A stretch of DNA of 64,000 nt from Fimbriimonadales bacterium (GCA_026129745.1 JAHCHL010000001.1:248001-312000), one strand, 5' to 3'; shown: positions 1 through 9,202, numbered from the stretch's first letter. Notes: generated by a model not told the origin, from the sequence alone. Numbers and translations are program-made.

Positions 1-428
1 AGAATCGCGTAAGCTCCGTTTCCATGCATCCACTCGCCAGCAACACCTGCAACACCGAGCAACACGGCAAAACACGTAACTCTCATTCTGCTTCTCGATG
101 CAATCGCTTCTGTTAGGATCAGACCGGAACCGAGCACCCAGCAGAATGGAATCGATTCCGTTAAGGATAACGCTGCGGCGGCAACCGCAACGACTTCGAT
201 CGCTCGAACCCAACCGGCAATGGCGGCGCGCTTGGGACGAGTAAGTCGGTCACTTGCGGTTAGAAAAGAGGACCCGGCAGACAAGATGAGGACACCACCA
301 TAAGCGAGCCAAACAACCCAGCTTGCCTTGCCAAGGAGGAGCAATCCACCGGCAGCGACTAAGACTGCCAGCCGGGATGCCGCCGTTAGTCGTTCTATGC
401 GTTTCCTAAAATCTGAGCGAATACTCAA
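1..428 (-). CDS. Partial integral membrane protein (N-terminal part)
   Basis: An open frame on the minus strand runs off the left edge. About 142 residues are visible. The proposed start is a TTG at 428; a TTG at 479 is also in frame, and a stop lies just above it at about 505. After a basic N-terminus (IRSDFRKRIERL) come at least four hydrophobic stretches separated by short polar loops, so it is a polytopic inner-membrane protein. This could be the membrane part of a sensor kinase or a diguanylate cyclase, but no catalytic domain lies inside the window. No strong ribosome site is seen. A tRNA-Gly gene on the same strand lies upstream. Confidence 0.5.
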   Translation of the reverse strand, partial: MSIRSDFRKRIERLTAASRLAVLVAAGGLLLLGKASWVVWLAYGGVLILSAGSSFLTASDRLTRPKRAAIAGWVRAIEVVAVAAAALSLTESIPFCWVLGSGLILTEAIASRSRMRVTCFAVLLGVAGVAGEWMHGNGAYAI

Positions 429-529
429 GTTTGGAGCACCTGTGTCGCCTGCACATGTCCAGATCCGGCTGGACCCCAAGCGTCCTGTTAGGATTGTCGG
501 CTAGCTGAGAGATTCCTTTAGGTTTTCTT

Positions 530-604
530 TGGAGCGGGCGACGGGGGTCGAACCCGCGACCCTCTGCTTGGGAAGCAGATGCTCTACCACTGAGCTACAC
601 CCGC
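530..604 (-). tRNA. tRNA-Gly (anticodon CCC)
   Basis: The reverse complement folds into a full cloverleaf. The acceptor stem GCGGGTG pairs with CGCCCGC, the D-arm is GCTC...GAGC, and the anticodon stem TCTGC/GCAGA carries loop TTCCCAA (CCC at 34-36). The T-arm has GGTTCGACC. The 3' end TCCA is encoded, so CCA is genomic. It would read GGG codons. A second tRNA-Gly (TCC) lies 3.1 kb away on the same strand, with the large gene at 763 in between. Confidence 0.96.
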
Positions 605-762
605 TCGGACAAGATCTATTCTACACCGCATTCTTCTGTTGTTCAGGCCCAAGTTTGGGATTTCGATAGGCAAAAACGCCACCGGCGGCCCACCTGCGAT
701 TTCGCTAAATACCTGGTAATCAGAGTGTCCACTTGGCCTGAATTGCATGGAACGCTCACATT

Positions 763-3687
763 ATGCGGATCAAGTGGGCATGCTTGACGCTGCTCCTGGG
801 CATGGCGGCCCCTGGGCTGGCAGCTGACTACGAGCTCGTGGTGCCAAACACCGGCTCGAACATTAAGAACAGTCCGGTACTGGTTGTTTATCCCAACGGA
901 AGCTTAGGCGAGGGGGACCGAATCGTCAGCGTACGATTCGGCGGCGGCAAGCCAGGCTCGATCCAGTGTAAGGTCGAAGGCAAGACTAAAGCCGAAGGCA
1001 AGTTGCTGGCTCCTGGACCGGAGGTCGGAGAATTCGTCGGCAAGGTGTTTCTCGGCGAAGGTTCTGCACCGAGCAAGGCCGTTGGCGCTTCGCTAGTCGA
1101 GGTGCCGCCAGGCGCGGCGAAGCAGGTGGCTGCCGCAGCCAAGGCGGCTGCCAAAGAGTCGGAAGGAGTCCCGGGTTGGGTGATTTGGGCAGGAGCAGGC
1201 GTTGGATTAGGCTTCTTGCTTCTTTTTGTTCGCTCACAGGTTTCCGGGAGGCGGACAAGTCCTACGAGTCCGATTGGACCAAGCAGGCGGAGTTCGGTTG
1301 GCGATATGTTTGCTGAATTGCAATCGAAGCTTGAACAACTCGCTGACACACAACACGAACTGGTTTCCAATCCGCCAGGAGCAAAAGAGGCCAAGAAGAA
1401 GCTTACATCAATTGAAGATCGTTTGAGCAAGTTGGAGTCCGCTACAGGCGTGGCCACCCAATCTACGAGCAAGCTGACAAGCAGCATCGCTGCGCTTGAG
1501 AGGCGACTTGTCGAGTTACACGAATCTCAGAAGTCTCTAGGCGATCAAGTCACATCAATTAGGCAACTGCATGAAGTGGCTAAATCGGACCGAGCGGCGG
1601 ACATCAAGGCTACTTCACAAGAATTGTCTGAACTGAAGAAGAGCCTGATGGATGCCATGTCGGACTCGTATGCAAGATTCGAGACCACAATTAATGCGAT
1701 ATCAAAAAGGATTGAGGAAGCGACGAACCGAATCACGGCGATCGAAGCAAAGAAATCTGCCACTCCGTCCGATCTTGCACCCCTCGCACAAGGGTTGAAA
1801 GACTTGGCAGAACAATCGAAGGCATCGCTCTCGCAACTCGACATTCGCGTCGCAGAACTTCGTTCGGTCTTTGAAACTGCAGCACAACCTAACGAGGTTA
1901 TCGTCGGCTTGGAAGAACGACTGAACGAGATTTCCGCAAAATTCGAGAACGTTGAGACAAAGATCTCAGAACTGCCTACTCATGTCGACAATAACGAGCC
2001 TTTGGTCGGCAGGCTCGATGAACTCGCAGCAAAGTTCAGTGAAATCGAATCGAAGCTCGATCGACCAGAGCCTGAGCCAATCGACTTGGAACCCCTTTCC
2101 GTGCGACTTGAGGAATTCAGTGAAAGGCTGGCTGAATTCGAAGCGCAGATCGCTGCGTCCGCCGATTCGCCGATCGAACTTGAGCCGCTTTCGCGGCGAG
2201 TCGAAGATCTCTTTGCCACAATGACTGAGGTTTCGAAGAGACTTGACGACGCACAACAGCAAAGTGGCGATCGTGAAGCGGTCGAAGCGTTGGCAATCAG
2301 GGTAGCTGAACTGCAAGAAAGGGTTGAGTCGGAGCGTAAAGAATCACCGCAGACAGAAATGCTGTCGCAAAGGATCTCTGAAATCGCGGATCAACTTCAA
2401 GCGTTGGATATTCGACTTTCAAGACAGCCGAGCGAACCACAAGTGCATGAGACTGCCTCTAAAGATGACGAAGCAGAGGTTGCGCCGACGGCCACGTTGG
2501 TCCTTGAAACGTCGAATGAAATGGATTCAGACCTCGACGATGTGGAAGAGCCTGAACTCGTCACGCCTAAGGGTTGGTCGAGCGCACTAGGCTCACCTGA
2601 AGGAAGATCGAGTGCAGAGTTTCATCGAGGCCTTAGACTAAGCGGGGATTCTAAGCCTAATCTTTTGCACCCAGTCGATTCGCCAATTGGAACGTCGCCG
2701 GTCGGCGCACCGATCGCTTATGGAAGGAGGCTGCTTTACACGCACGGACCCGCTATTCGCGGATTCTGGCCCGGAAGAGAGGATCGCGGAATTGCGTTGC
2801 CTGAGTCAGTACCGCCAGATGATTGGCGTTTGATCGCGCACGAGTCTTTGGTGTATTGCGTCGGCGAATCGTCTGTGCATGTGGGCGATCTGAACGCGTG
2901 GGCAAGGAAGACCACATTTCCAGGAACGTTCTTCGCCCAATCGCACACGGCCAACCATTGGGTTGGAGCATTCGACCGGAATGGCCATGCATACATTGAC
3001 TATCGAACGCCGAAGGGCGATCCAGTCACCGAGCCCGTAGCGCTCGAGTTGCCATCCGAAAGCCTGGTGCTTGCAAGTTCGGGCCATCGCGTGTTTGCTT
3101 ATGGCAAGGACGGCAATGTCGTACTAGCTGAAGGGGAAGCATTGCATCATGTCGGTTCATTCAGCGGAAGACCCATTAGAGTCTGCCGACACAAAGACTC
3201 AAGTCTTGCGCTCGTGGAGCGAACAGGCGGGTTCGCGATTGAATTGCTAGCTGACAACGGAAAGATTGTCTCACAAACTGAGTTGTCATTCGAGCCCGAA
3301 CCGGAAGCGTTTGTGGCGATGGGATCGCGGCTTTATCTCTTTGATCGAGAGGAACATCAGTTCATCGCTATCGATTTGAAGAAGATGGAGATTGCGCAGC
3401 AGTGGTCTTCGAGAGACGTTTCGAGGGTACGAAAACTTTCGGGAATTCAGTCGGCTCGCGCTCACTTTCTCGCTGTTGTTGGCGCATCAGGTGAGAAGAA
3501 TACAGGGCGCGCTTTCGTCGTCGACGTGAAGACAGGTAAGGAGTACAAGCTTTGCGAAGTTCTGGAACCACACGTATCGGTTATACCGGTCGACAGTCAT
3601 GTGGCGGTCGTTACTCGATGCTCCTATCAGAACATCGTTAGAGTGTTTGCGCCGTTCGACTCAGGAAATCTTGCAAAAGCTGCGTGA
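763..3687 (+). CDS. Large exported coiled-coil protein with C-terminal propeller-like region
   Basis: 974 residues, family not recognised. Residues 1-20 are a signal peptide ending GLAA. Residues 25-115 look like a small beta domain. An Ala/Lys-rich linker precedes a hydrophobic segment (about 137-157). Residues about 185-590 are long heptad-like Glu/Lys/Leu runs, a coiled coil. Residues about 660-970 show short repeats of the 'xxVxAxDxxGxV' kind, like a beta-propeller. With both a signal peptide and a TM it is probably anchored in the cytoplasmic membrane; which side the coiled coil faces is not clear. The start is an ATG with only a weak upstream GGAA. It is monocistronic between two tRNA genes on the other strand. 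Confidence 0.8.
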   Translation: MRIKWACLTLLLGMAAPGLAADYELVVPNTGSNIKNSPVLVVYPNGSLGEGDRIVSVRFGGGKPGSIQCKVEGKTKAEGKLLAPGPEVGEFVGKVFLGEGSAPSKAVGASLVEVPPGAAKQVAAAAKAAAKESEGVPGWVIWAGAGVGLGFLLLFVRSQVSGRRTSPTSPIGPSRRSSVGDMFAELQSKLEQLADTQHELVSNPPGAKEAKKKLTSIEDRLSKLESATGVATQSTSKLTSSIAALERRLVELHESQKSLGDQVTSIRQLHEVAKSDRAADIKATSQELSELKKSLMDAMSDSYARFETTINAISKRIEEATNRITAIEAKKSATPSDLAPLAQGLKDLAEQSKASLSQLDIRVAELRSVFETAAQPNEVIVGLEERLNEISAKFENVETKISELPTHVDNNEPLVGRLDELAAKFSEIESKLDRPEPEPIDLEPLSVRLEEFSERLAEFEAQIAASADSPIELEPLSRRVEDLFATMTEVSKRLDDAQQQSGDREAVEALAIRVAELQERVESERKESPQTEMLSQRISEIADQLQALDIRLSRQPSEPQVHETASKDDEAEVAPTATLVLETSNEMDSDLDDVEEPELVTPKGWSSALGSPEGRSSAEFHRGLRLSGDSKPNLLHPVDSPIGTSPVGAPIAYGRRLLYTHGPAIRGFWPGREDRGIALPESVPPDDWRLIAHESLVYCVGESSVHVGDLNAWARKTTFPGTFFAQSHTANHWVGAFDRNGHAYIDYRTPKGDPVTEPVALELPSESLVLASSGHRVFAYGKDGNVVLAEGEALHHVGSFSGRPIRVCRHKDSSLALVERTGGFAIELLADNGKIVSQTELSFEPEPEAFVAMGSRLYLFDREEHQFIAIDLKKMEIAQQWSSRDVSRVRKLSGIQSARAHFLAVVGASGEKNTGRAFVVDVKTGKEYKLCEVLEPHVSVIPVDSHVAVVTRCSYQNIVRVFAPFDSGNLAKAA

Positions 3688-3705
3688 GTTCACCCATAAA
3701 GTGCT

Positions 3706-3779
3706 TGGAGCGGCTGATGGGAATCGAACCCACGTCACCTGCTTGGAAGGCAGGGGCTTTACCATTAAGCTACAGCCGC
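3706..3779 (-). tRNA. tRNA-Gly (anticodon TCC)
   Basis: The minus strand folds as a cloverleaf. The acceptor arms GCGGCTG/CAGCCGC pair perfectly. The D-arm is GCTT...AAGC, the anticodon stem CCTGC/GCAGG has loop CTTCCAA (anticodon TCC, reads GGA and by wobble GGG), the T-arm has GGTTCGATT, and TCCA is encoded at the 3' end. It lies immediately 3' of and convergent with the 974-residue gene, with no gap for a separate terminator. Confidence 0.96.
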
Positions 3780-4114
3780 TCGTGCAGGGCAATAGTACCT
3801 CCGAAGGTTATCTGGTGTCTTGCGGCCAAATCAGGGCCCTAGGCATTGCCATGCTTCGCTCATCTTGCTCCCAAACGACACCACGCCAAGGTGTGAGCGT
3901 GCAGTATGCTGCATAAGTTCATCAAAAGCGATCTCAATTGCTGATCCAGCATGTAGCGCCAGGGAACGAAACTCGCGCTGAGTCCGTCAGTAAGTTTAAG
4001 AATTCTGACAAGCCTTGCTCGTAATTAGTCCCTCTCCTCCCAAAGAGGCCTCGGCATCCTCCCCTCCGGCCGAGGCCTCTCGCTTTCAAGTTCGGATGGT
4101 TCACATTGACCGAC
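3780..4114. other. Intergenic region with a perfect 11-bp inverted repeat
   Basis: No gene is evident in this ~335-bp stretch. It holds one strong hairpin: GAGGCCTCGGC at 4045-4055 and its exact complement at 4069-4079 with a 13-nt loop. No T-run follows on either strand, so it is not a classical intrinsic terminator. It could be an mRNA 3' stabiliser, a small RNA or a protein-binding palindrome. Confidence 0.5.
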
Positions 4115-4154
4115 AGAAAAAAGGAAGCCCCGGCACTTTGCTGAGCCGGGGCTT
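4115..4154 (-). terminator. Intrinsic terminator of the Pro-rich gene
   Basis: AAGCCCCGGC (4125-4134) and GCCGGGGCTT (4145-4154) form a perfect 10-bp stem. On the minus strand it is followed by CCTTTTTTC. It sits 19 bp beyond the stop of the gene ending at 4173. Confidence 0.9.
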
Positions 4155-4172
4155 TCTGTCGTTCAGGTGGAC

Positions 4173-5771
4173 TTAGATTCGGGGCTGCGTGCGGCTCGTT
4201 CCAGCTTCCACGATGTAGAAGTTGCCACGATACTCTTGCAGCGTGAATGTCATCCACACTGTTTGCTGGTAGTTGTTCGGATCGACGAAGTCATGACGCG
4301 CTACCACGACGAATTCACCTGTTCGCGCTTGGCGAACGCGCTCAATCTCGTAGTTTGTGGTGTACACGTTATGAATGAGGTCGGCGGTCATATCGTAGTA
4401 GTCCGCACCGCTCAACGTATAGGCGTAGTTACCATCGATATAGATGTTCACTTGGCCATCGTATGTCAAGAACTGCTCAAGTTGAGAAGGGTCCTCGAAA
4501 CGAAATGCATCGGTCAATGAACTCAAAGCTCTGTCAATCGGACGATAGCTGCTCGCATAGGTGTAACCGTAACCACCGTAGTAAGTGTTGTATGTTACGC
4601 CGTATCCGATATATCTCCAATTCACGTAGCCAGTATTGAGAATGAGTACGACAGGTGTGATGATCACAACTCGATCATATTGTACGTATGCTGGAATCGA
4701 GACGTACCAGTAGTACGGTGAGAAATAGCAGCGGTATGCCCATGGGTCGACGACGTACCACCGATATCCGAAGAACCAATCGCGCCACCATGGATAGTAG
4801 TGCGTGTATCCGTACCGACAGTGGCTACCATAGTAGTAGTTTCGATCGACGTAATACGGGTCCTTGATTTTCGGCCCAGCTGGCACAGGAAACGCCATTG
4901 GCGTTTTGTGCGCTCTCGAGTCGCCGAACGGAATATTCGAGGATCGGTCTGTCTGGAAACCGCCAGTTCGAGGATTGAAGGCTGGTCCTTGTGGGTTCTT
5001 GGGTTTGAACTGGTCAGTAATCGGGATGTCCGGATTGAAGATTCTTCCCCGATCGGAGAAACCTGGCTTCGGCCCTGGCTGGCTTATTGGGTTACCGTTC
5101 TGCCCATTCCGATCGCCGATCACGCCCGGGCCTTGGGTCCTGCTGCCGTTGTTGCCTGAGTTTCCGTTGCCGAGACCACCACCTGTTCCCGGAGGATTCT
5201 GCGTTGGAGGGTTGCCTTGACCCAGACCGCCACCATTGTTTGCGGGAGGGTTCTGCTTGGGCGGATTGTTCGCCGGCGGAGGAGTCTGCCTCGGAGGGTT
5301 GCCTTGACCCAGACCGCCACCATTGTTTGCGGGAGGGTTCTGCTTGGGCGGATTGTTCGCCGGCGGAGGAGTCTGCCTTGGAGGGTTGCCTTGACCCAGA
5401 CCGCCACCATTGTTTGCGGGAGGGTTCTGCTTGGGCGGATTGTTCGCTGGGGGCGGAGTCTGCCTTGGAGGGTTGTTTGCCGGGGGCGGTGTTTGCTTTG
5501 GTGGATTGTTCGCTGGCGGAGTCTGCCTCGGTGGGTTGTTCGCCGGCGGAGGAGTCTGCCTCGGTGGGTTGTTTGCCGGGGGCGGCGTTTGTTTCGGAGG
5601 ATTGCCTTGACCCAGCCCGCCTCCACTTCCAGGGGGACTCTGCTTTGGTGGTGGCGACGACTTAGGTGGGTCCTGCTTACCTGGCGGGTTGCCCTTTTGG
5701 ATCTGAGCTCCCGAGGGCATGAGAGCGATTACAAAACCTAAAATAGCTGTCGTTACAAAGATTCTCTTCAA
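4173..5771 (-). CDS. Exported protein with Pro/Asn/Gln tandem repeats and C-terminal Tyr-rich domain
   Basis: About 532 residues. I chose the TTG at 5771 because GGAGG lies 7 nt upstream; a longer frame opens at a TTG at 5807 with no ribosome site. The N-terminus MKRIFVTTAILGFVIAL is a signal peptide. About 190 residues of 'NNPPRQTPPPA' low complexity follow, including a 29-residue unit repeated three times. A Tyr/Trp-rich segment (HCRYGYTHYYPWWRDW) comes next. The C-terminal ~100 residues look like a small alpha+beta fold. It is likely cell-surface or periplasmic. No known family was recognised. The gene has its own terminator. Confidence 0.8.
   Translation of the reverse strand: MKRIFVTTAILGFVIALMPSGAQIQKGNPPGKQDPPKSSPPPKQSPPGSGGGLGQGNPPKQTPPPANNPPRQTPPPANNPPRQTPPANNPPKQTPPPANNPPRQTPPPANNPPKQNPPANNGGGLGQGNPPRQTPPPANNPPKQNPPANNGGGLGQGNPPRQTPPPANNPPKQNPPANNGGGLGQGNPPTQNPPGTGGGLGNGNSGNNGSRTQGPGVIGDRNGQNGNPISQPGPKPGFSDRGRIFNPDIPITDQFKPKNPQGPAFNPRTGGFQTDRSSNIPFGDSRAHKTPMAFPVPAGPKIKDPYYVDRNYYYGSHCRYGYTHYYPWWRDWFFGYRWYVVDPWAYRCYFSPYYWYVSIPAYVQYDRVVIITPVVLILNTGYVNWRYIGYGVTYNTYYGGYGYTYASSYRPIDRALSSLTDAFRFEDPSQLEQFLTYDGQVNIYIDGNYAYTLSGADYYDMTADLIHNVYTTNYEIERVRQARTGEFVVVARHDFVDPNNYQQTVWMTFTLQEYRGNFYIVEAGTSRTQPRI
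5205..5465. repeat. Three tandem copies of an 87-bp coding repeat
   Basis: A unit beginning TTGCCTTGACCCAGACCG recurs at 5213, 5299/5300 and 5386, a spacing of 86-87 bp (29 codons). Copies differ at only a few positions. It lies inside the Pro-rich gene and keeps its reading frame, so copy number can vary without breaking the protein. Confidence 0.85.
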
Positions 5772-5913
5772 TTTAGAGCCTCCGCCACCAACGAATGGTG
5801 ATGACAACTATTCTACGGCAAACGCCAGGGAATAGAGCCTACACTCTTACCGGCAACGTTGCCGGCTTTGCCTCCGTTGGCAGCAGAAGATTGACGCTCT
5901 AAGTGTAAGAACG

Positions 5914-6654
5914 TTACGGTATCGGCACGCCGATTCTCGGTCGAATACCGTTCATTCCAGTCAAATTGGCTTTTGACTGAACCCGCTCGATTTCGAATCG
6001 AACGGAAGCGCGGAAACCTTGGACCGCCCTAACTTCATCCTGTGTCAAGGCTGAAAGCGGCCTGCCCAGCGTCATCGGGCCCATGATGCGGCCGGATTGC
6101 TGTACATCCCCGAGGCCGAGCGCGTGGCCAAGCTCATGGGCGGTGATGTGAGCGATCTCTCCGGAGGACATCCACGTTCGTCCCTCTCTGAACCGAACAA
6201 TGCTGATCTGCGCCGCAAACTCAAAATAATGCACGTCTGGGCCCCACTGAATGCGGCGCCGAGCCGTGATTTCGCCTTTACAGTCAACGCCTTGGTGTGA
6301 ATGACCCTGGATCGAGTCGACAAATCGAATTGTTACTTGCGCGTCAGGCCTGTCCGTCAATGAAAAGGGCATATCGCTTCCAAGGGCGTCTCGCCACATC
6401 CTGAGCCCGCTCTGAACTCCTTGCCTGAATTCCTCTGCGACGCTTGTTGGTAAACCCGAATAGTCGACCCGAACGTTCGTCCGAGGTACAAGCAATACCT
6501 TCAACATTGCAAGTCCCTTTTGGTGGTCTCCCTCGCTAGACGCGGCCAAAGCACGCGAAAAGTAGTCTGCCGAGGCGTTGTCGACCAAATGAGAGAAATT
6601 GGCCGATGCCCCAGCAGTTCCAGTGATGAGGATTGCTAGGCCGAGTACGGTCAT
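5914..6654 (-). CDS. Matrixin/metzincin-like secreted zinc protease
   Basis: About 246 residues from an ATG at 6654 with GGAGGG 9 nt upstream; a longer frame to 6726 lacks a ribosome site. The signal peptide is MTVLGLAILITGTAGASA. The active site reads HITAHELGHALGLGD, i.e. HExxHxxGxxD, with Asp in place of the third His ligand, as in some metzincins such as snapalysins. SGRIMGPM downstream fits the Met-turn. The N-terminal part may be a propeptide. It probably cleaves extracellular proteins; the substrate is unknown. It is divergent from purS. Confidence 0.8.
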   Translation of the reverse strand: MTVLGLAILITGTAGASANFSHLVDNASADYFSRALAASSEGDHQKGLAMLKVLLVPRTNVRVDYSGLPTSVAEEFRQGVQSGLRMWRDALGSDMPFSLTDRPDAQVTIRFVDSIQGHSHQGVDCKGEITARRRIQWGPDVHYFEFAAQISIVRFREGRTWMSSGEIAHITAHELGHALGLGDVQQSGRIMGPMTLGRPLSALTQDEVRAVQGFRASVRFEIERVQSKANLTGMNGIRPRIGVPIP

Positions 6655-6779
6655 GGACTTGATCCCTCCAAAAAGGCTTCTTGTCCTTTGAGCCATTCCG
6701 CTTCCCGGCGAGACGGCGACACGCAAGTTTGGCAGGAAATCCCAGAAAAAAGACGGGATTCGCGTGCCAGAATTGCCTC

Positions 6780-7013
6780 ATGAGTCGATATCGAGTTCTT
6801 GTCACTTTGAAGCCCGCCCTACTTGACTCTGCTGGTAGAGCGGTAACGGATTCGCTTAGAGCTATGGGCTTCGAGTCTGTCGAAGACGTTAGAGTCGGCA
6901 AGCTCATCGATGTAACACTAAAAGATGGATCCAAGCAAGAAGTCGAGGATATGGCGAAGAGACTGCTTGCAAACCCCGTTATCGAAGCATTCGAGGTGGT
7001 CGAGACAACGTGA
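6780..7013 (+). CDS. purS: Phosphoribosylformylglycinamidine synthase, PurS subunit
   Basis: 77 residues from an ATG at 6780, the usual PurS length. It reads SRYRVLVTLKPALLDSAGRA and ends with the typical NPVIEAFEV strand. PurS bridges PurL and PurQ in the FGAM synthase complex, which makes formylglycinamidine ribotide in purine biosynthesis. Its stop overlaps the GTG start of purQ by 3 bp, so the two are translationally coupled. PurL is not in the window. Confidence 0.93.
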   Translation: MSRYRVLVTLKPALLDSAGRAVTDSLRAMGFESVEDVRVGKLIDVTLKDGSKQEVEDMAKRLLANPVIEAFEVVETT

Positions 7014-7684
7014 GGATCGCGATCATTCAAACTCCTGGGAGCAATTGCGATCAAGACGCATTCCATGCTCTCAATGACCGGCTCGGTTTTGCTGCAAACT
7101 ATGTTTGGCACAAAGAAACGTCGTTGCAAGGATACGATGCGGTCGTGGTGCCTGGCGGTTTCACTTATGGCGATTACTTGCGTGGCGGTGCAATAGCTTC
7201 GCGTTCGCCAATTGTCTCGGAAGTCGTACGGTTTGCAAACGAAGGCAGACCTGTCATCGGAATATGCAATGGATTCCAAATTCTTACTGAAGCTGGCGTT
7301 CTGCCCGGGGCGTTAGTACGGAATGCCGGAATGAAGTTTATCTGCAGAAAGGTTTACATCAAGCCCATCAACAAGACCTCGCTTTGGACTTCGGGGATCG
7401 ACAACGTACTGCGCGTGCCCATCGCCCACAACGAAGGCAGATACATAGCAGACGATGAGACTATCACGATGCTGCGCAACGAGGATCGCATTGCGTTCGC
7501 GTACTGCGGTTCTGACGGTCAAGTTAGCGGAGATTACAATCCGAACGGAGCGATGGAGAACATCGCAGGCATTCTCAATGAAAGGGGAAACGTACTTGGA
7601 ATGATGCCCCACCCAGAGCGCGCCTGCGCGGAGATTCTTGGTGGTATCGATGGCAAGTCGATTCTGTCGAAACTCGCTGGATGA
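7010..7684 (+). CDS. purQ: Phosphoribosylformylglycinamidine synthase, glutaminase subunit PurQ
   Basis: 224 residues, normal length, GTG start. It is a class I glutamine amidotransferase: the nucleophile elbow is GICNGFQIL and the His/Glu of the triad lie in MMPHPERA. The N-terminus AIIQTPGSNCDQD is typical. It releases ammonia from glutamine for PurL, with PurS as partner. It overlaps purS by 4 bp. Confidence 0.96.
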   Translation: MRIAIIQTPGSNCDQDAFHALNDRLGFAANYVWHKETSLQGYDAVVVPGGFTYGDYLRGGAIASRSPIVSEVVRFANEGRPVIGICNGFQILTEAGVLPGALVRNAGMKFICRKVYIKPINKTSLWTSGIDNVLRVPIAHNEGRYIADDETITMLRNEDRIAFAYCGSDGQVSGDYNPNGAMENIAGILNERGNVLGMMPHPERACAEILGGIDGKSILSKLAG

Positions 7685-7699
7685 GGCATACTTCTCGCC

Positions 7700-9124
7700 G
7701 TGCGACAGGCGAAACCCGAAATTCTGATTGTTGTCGTTGTCGCTGCTCTTGTGTCAGTTCCTGGCTTGTTCGCAGGTTTGGTTTCAGACGATTTCGCATT
7801 GATTCGGGCAATATCCGATGGTGGCCCGTTCGGGGTTTGGTCGCATTCGCCATCGGACTTCTTTAGGCCTCTCGTTTCGCTAACCGTTTGGGTCGATTAC
7901 TCAATTTGGGGATTGAATCCACTCGGTTACCATATCACCAATTCGATTGCGTATGTGTTGTGCGTGTTCTTAGTGTTTCTCATTGCAAGGGAGATCGTGC
8001 CTGGAGCGGCTTTGCTTTGCGGAATCCTCTTCGCAGCGCTTCCCATTCATGCAGAAGCGGTCTACTGGGTATCAGGGCGTACAGATCTTTTAGCCACGAT
8101 GTTTTTCGCCGCAGCGTTCTTGCTTCATCTTCGAGGTCGCCTGCTGCTCACACTTTTGTTGTTCTCGCTCGCACTGCTTTGCAAAGAAAGTGCAATCGTC
8201 TTTCCATTCGTCATTCTCGCGTACGATCTCTTCACAGGCAGAGGCAAAGGCACGTTCAGGGCCTTTTCTGGCGCTCTTAGCTTTCTAGTTCTCTATGTTC
8301 TTGCTCGATCGCTGGTTGTCGGAGAGTTGATAGGAGGATATCGCCAAGGCCACTTTGATTCTTCCCTCGGCGAAGTCATTGTAAATGCAATGGTGCAATT
8401 CTTCAAACCGTTCTTGCCTTCTCCGGTTCTTGCAGGTTCTATTCAGTTGGTATTACTGATCATCGCTGCATCGTCGATAGCAGCCCTGTTGCTTCGTTCA
8501 ACAATCCCAGCCAAGAAACTCGCTTTTTGTATTGTTGCGATGCTGCTTGCGATTCTTCCGACATTGACGCTGAGAGTTCCATTGTCAACAACCTTCAATG
8601 ATCGGTTCGTGTTTCTCGCTTCCGTATTTGCAGCCCTTATCGTTTCAGTCGCTTTCGATTCTAATCGGATATCGAATTTGGTAGTTGCAGCCTTCCTTTG
8701 CTTGACCTTCGCAGTCAATGCTATTGCGCTGTCGTTCAATTGGATTCAAGCAGGACGACAAGCAGATACCTTTCTTCGGTCGGCAATGAGCTTCGATAGA
8801 CCACTTGCGATTGTTGGTGTTCCTGACAATTACCGTGGAGCTTATGTGTTTCGAGAAGGCCTTTCAGATGCGTTGAGCCTGCATGGGTATGCCGGAGAGT
8901 CTCCTGTCGTCTTGTCCCGAATTTCCATTTCGGACTGGCCTGCTTCAATCGAATACGATGGAAGGTTTCGCACTAGTCCCGAAGCGACTTTGCTTCCAGG
9001 CGATGTCGAACCAAGCATTGCAAAGCTTGAAGGTGACAATCTCGTTGTTCTCGACTGGAGTGCACTCGAAGACAGAGCAATCGTTATGTACGTCGAAGGA
9101 AAGCTCGAAAGAGTCGAACGATGA
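7700..9124 (+). CDS. Polytopic GT-C/TMTC-like membrane glycosyltransferase
   Basis: 474 residues from a GTG 15 bp after purQ. About ten to eleven TM helices. An early loop carries VSDDFALI, the DD-type acidic pair expected near the catalytic centre of GT-C enzymes, and LPIHAEAVYWVSGRTDLL matches the conserved 'HPxHTEAVxxxxGRxxLL' segment of TMTC/DUF1736 proteins. Unlike TMTC proteins it has no TPR tail; a ~100-residue soluble C-terminus replaces it. It probably transfers sugar from a lipid carrier outside the membrane. Co-transcription with purQ may be incidental. Confidence 0.75.
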   Translation: MRQAKPEILIVVVVAALVSVPGLFAGLVSDDFALIRAISDGGPFGVWSHSPSDFFRPLVSLTVWVDYSIWGLNPLGYHITNSIAYVLCVFLVFLIAREIVPGAALLCGILFAALPIHAEAVYWVSGRTDLLATMFFAAAFLLHLRGRLLLTLLLFSLALLCKESAIVFPFVILAYDLFTGRGKGTFRAFSGALSFLVLYVLARSLVVGELIGGYRQGHFDSSLGEVIVNAMVQFFKPFLPSPVLAGSIQLVLLIIAASSIAALLLRSTIPAKKLAFCIVAMLLAILPTLTLRVPLSTTFNDRFVFLASVFAALIVSVAFDSNRISNLVVAAFLCLTFAVNAIALSFNWIQAGRQADTFLRSAMSFDRPLAIVGVPDNYRGAYVFREGLSDALSLHGYAGESPVVLSRISISDWPASIEYDGRFRTSPEATLLPGDVEPSIAKLEGDNLVVLDWSALEDRAIVMYVEGKLERVER

Positions 9125-9202
9125 CAGGAGAATAAGCAACGATAGGCGCTGTGGAGGTGAATCGATCAAGACAGATTTCCATGACTCAAGCAACATTGGC
9201 CA

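Noticed and set aside
5205-5465. CRISPR-like periodic repeats
   Set aside because: Units are contiguous, 87 bp, and lie in frame in a Pro-rich gene; there are no spacers of unrelated sequence and no cas genes.
5087-5741. Long plus-strand open frames opposite the Pro-rich gene
   Set aside because: Low-complexity Gly/Cys/Val-rich translations are the antisense of the GC-rich repeat and lack ribosome sites.
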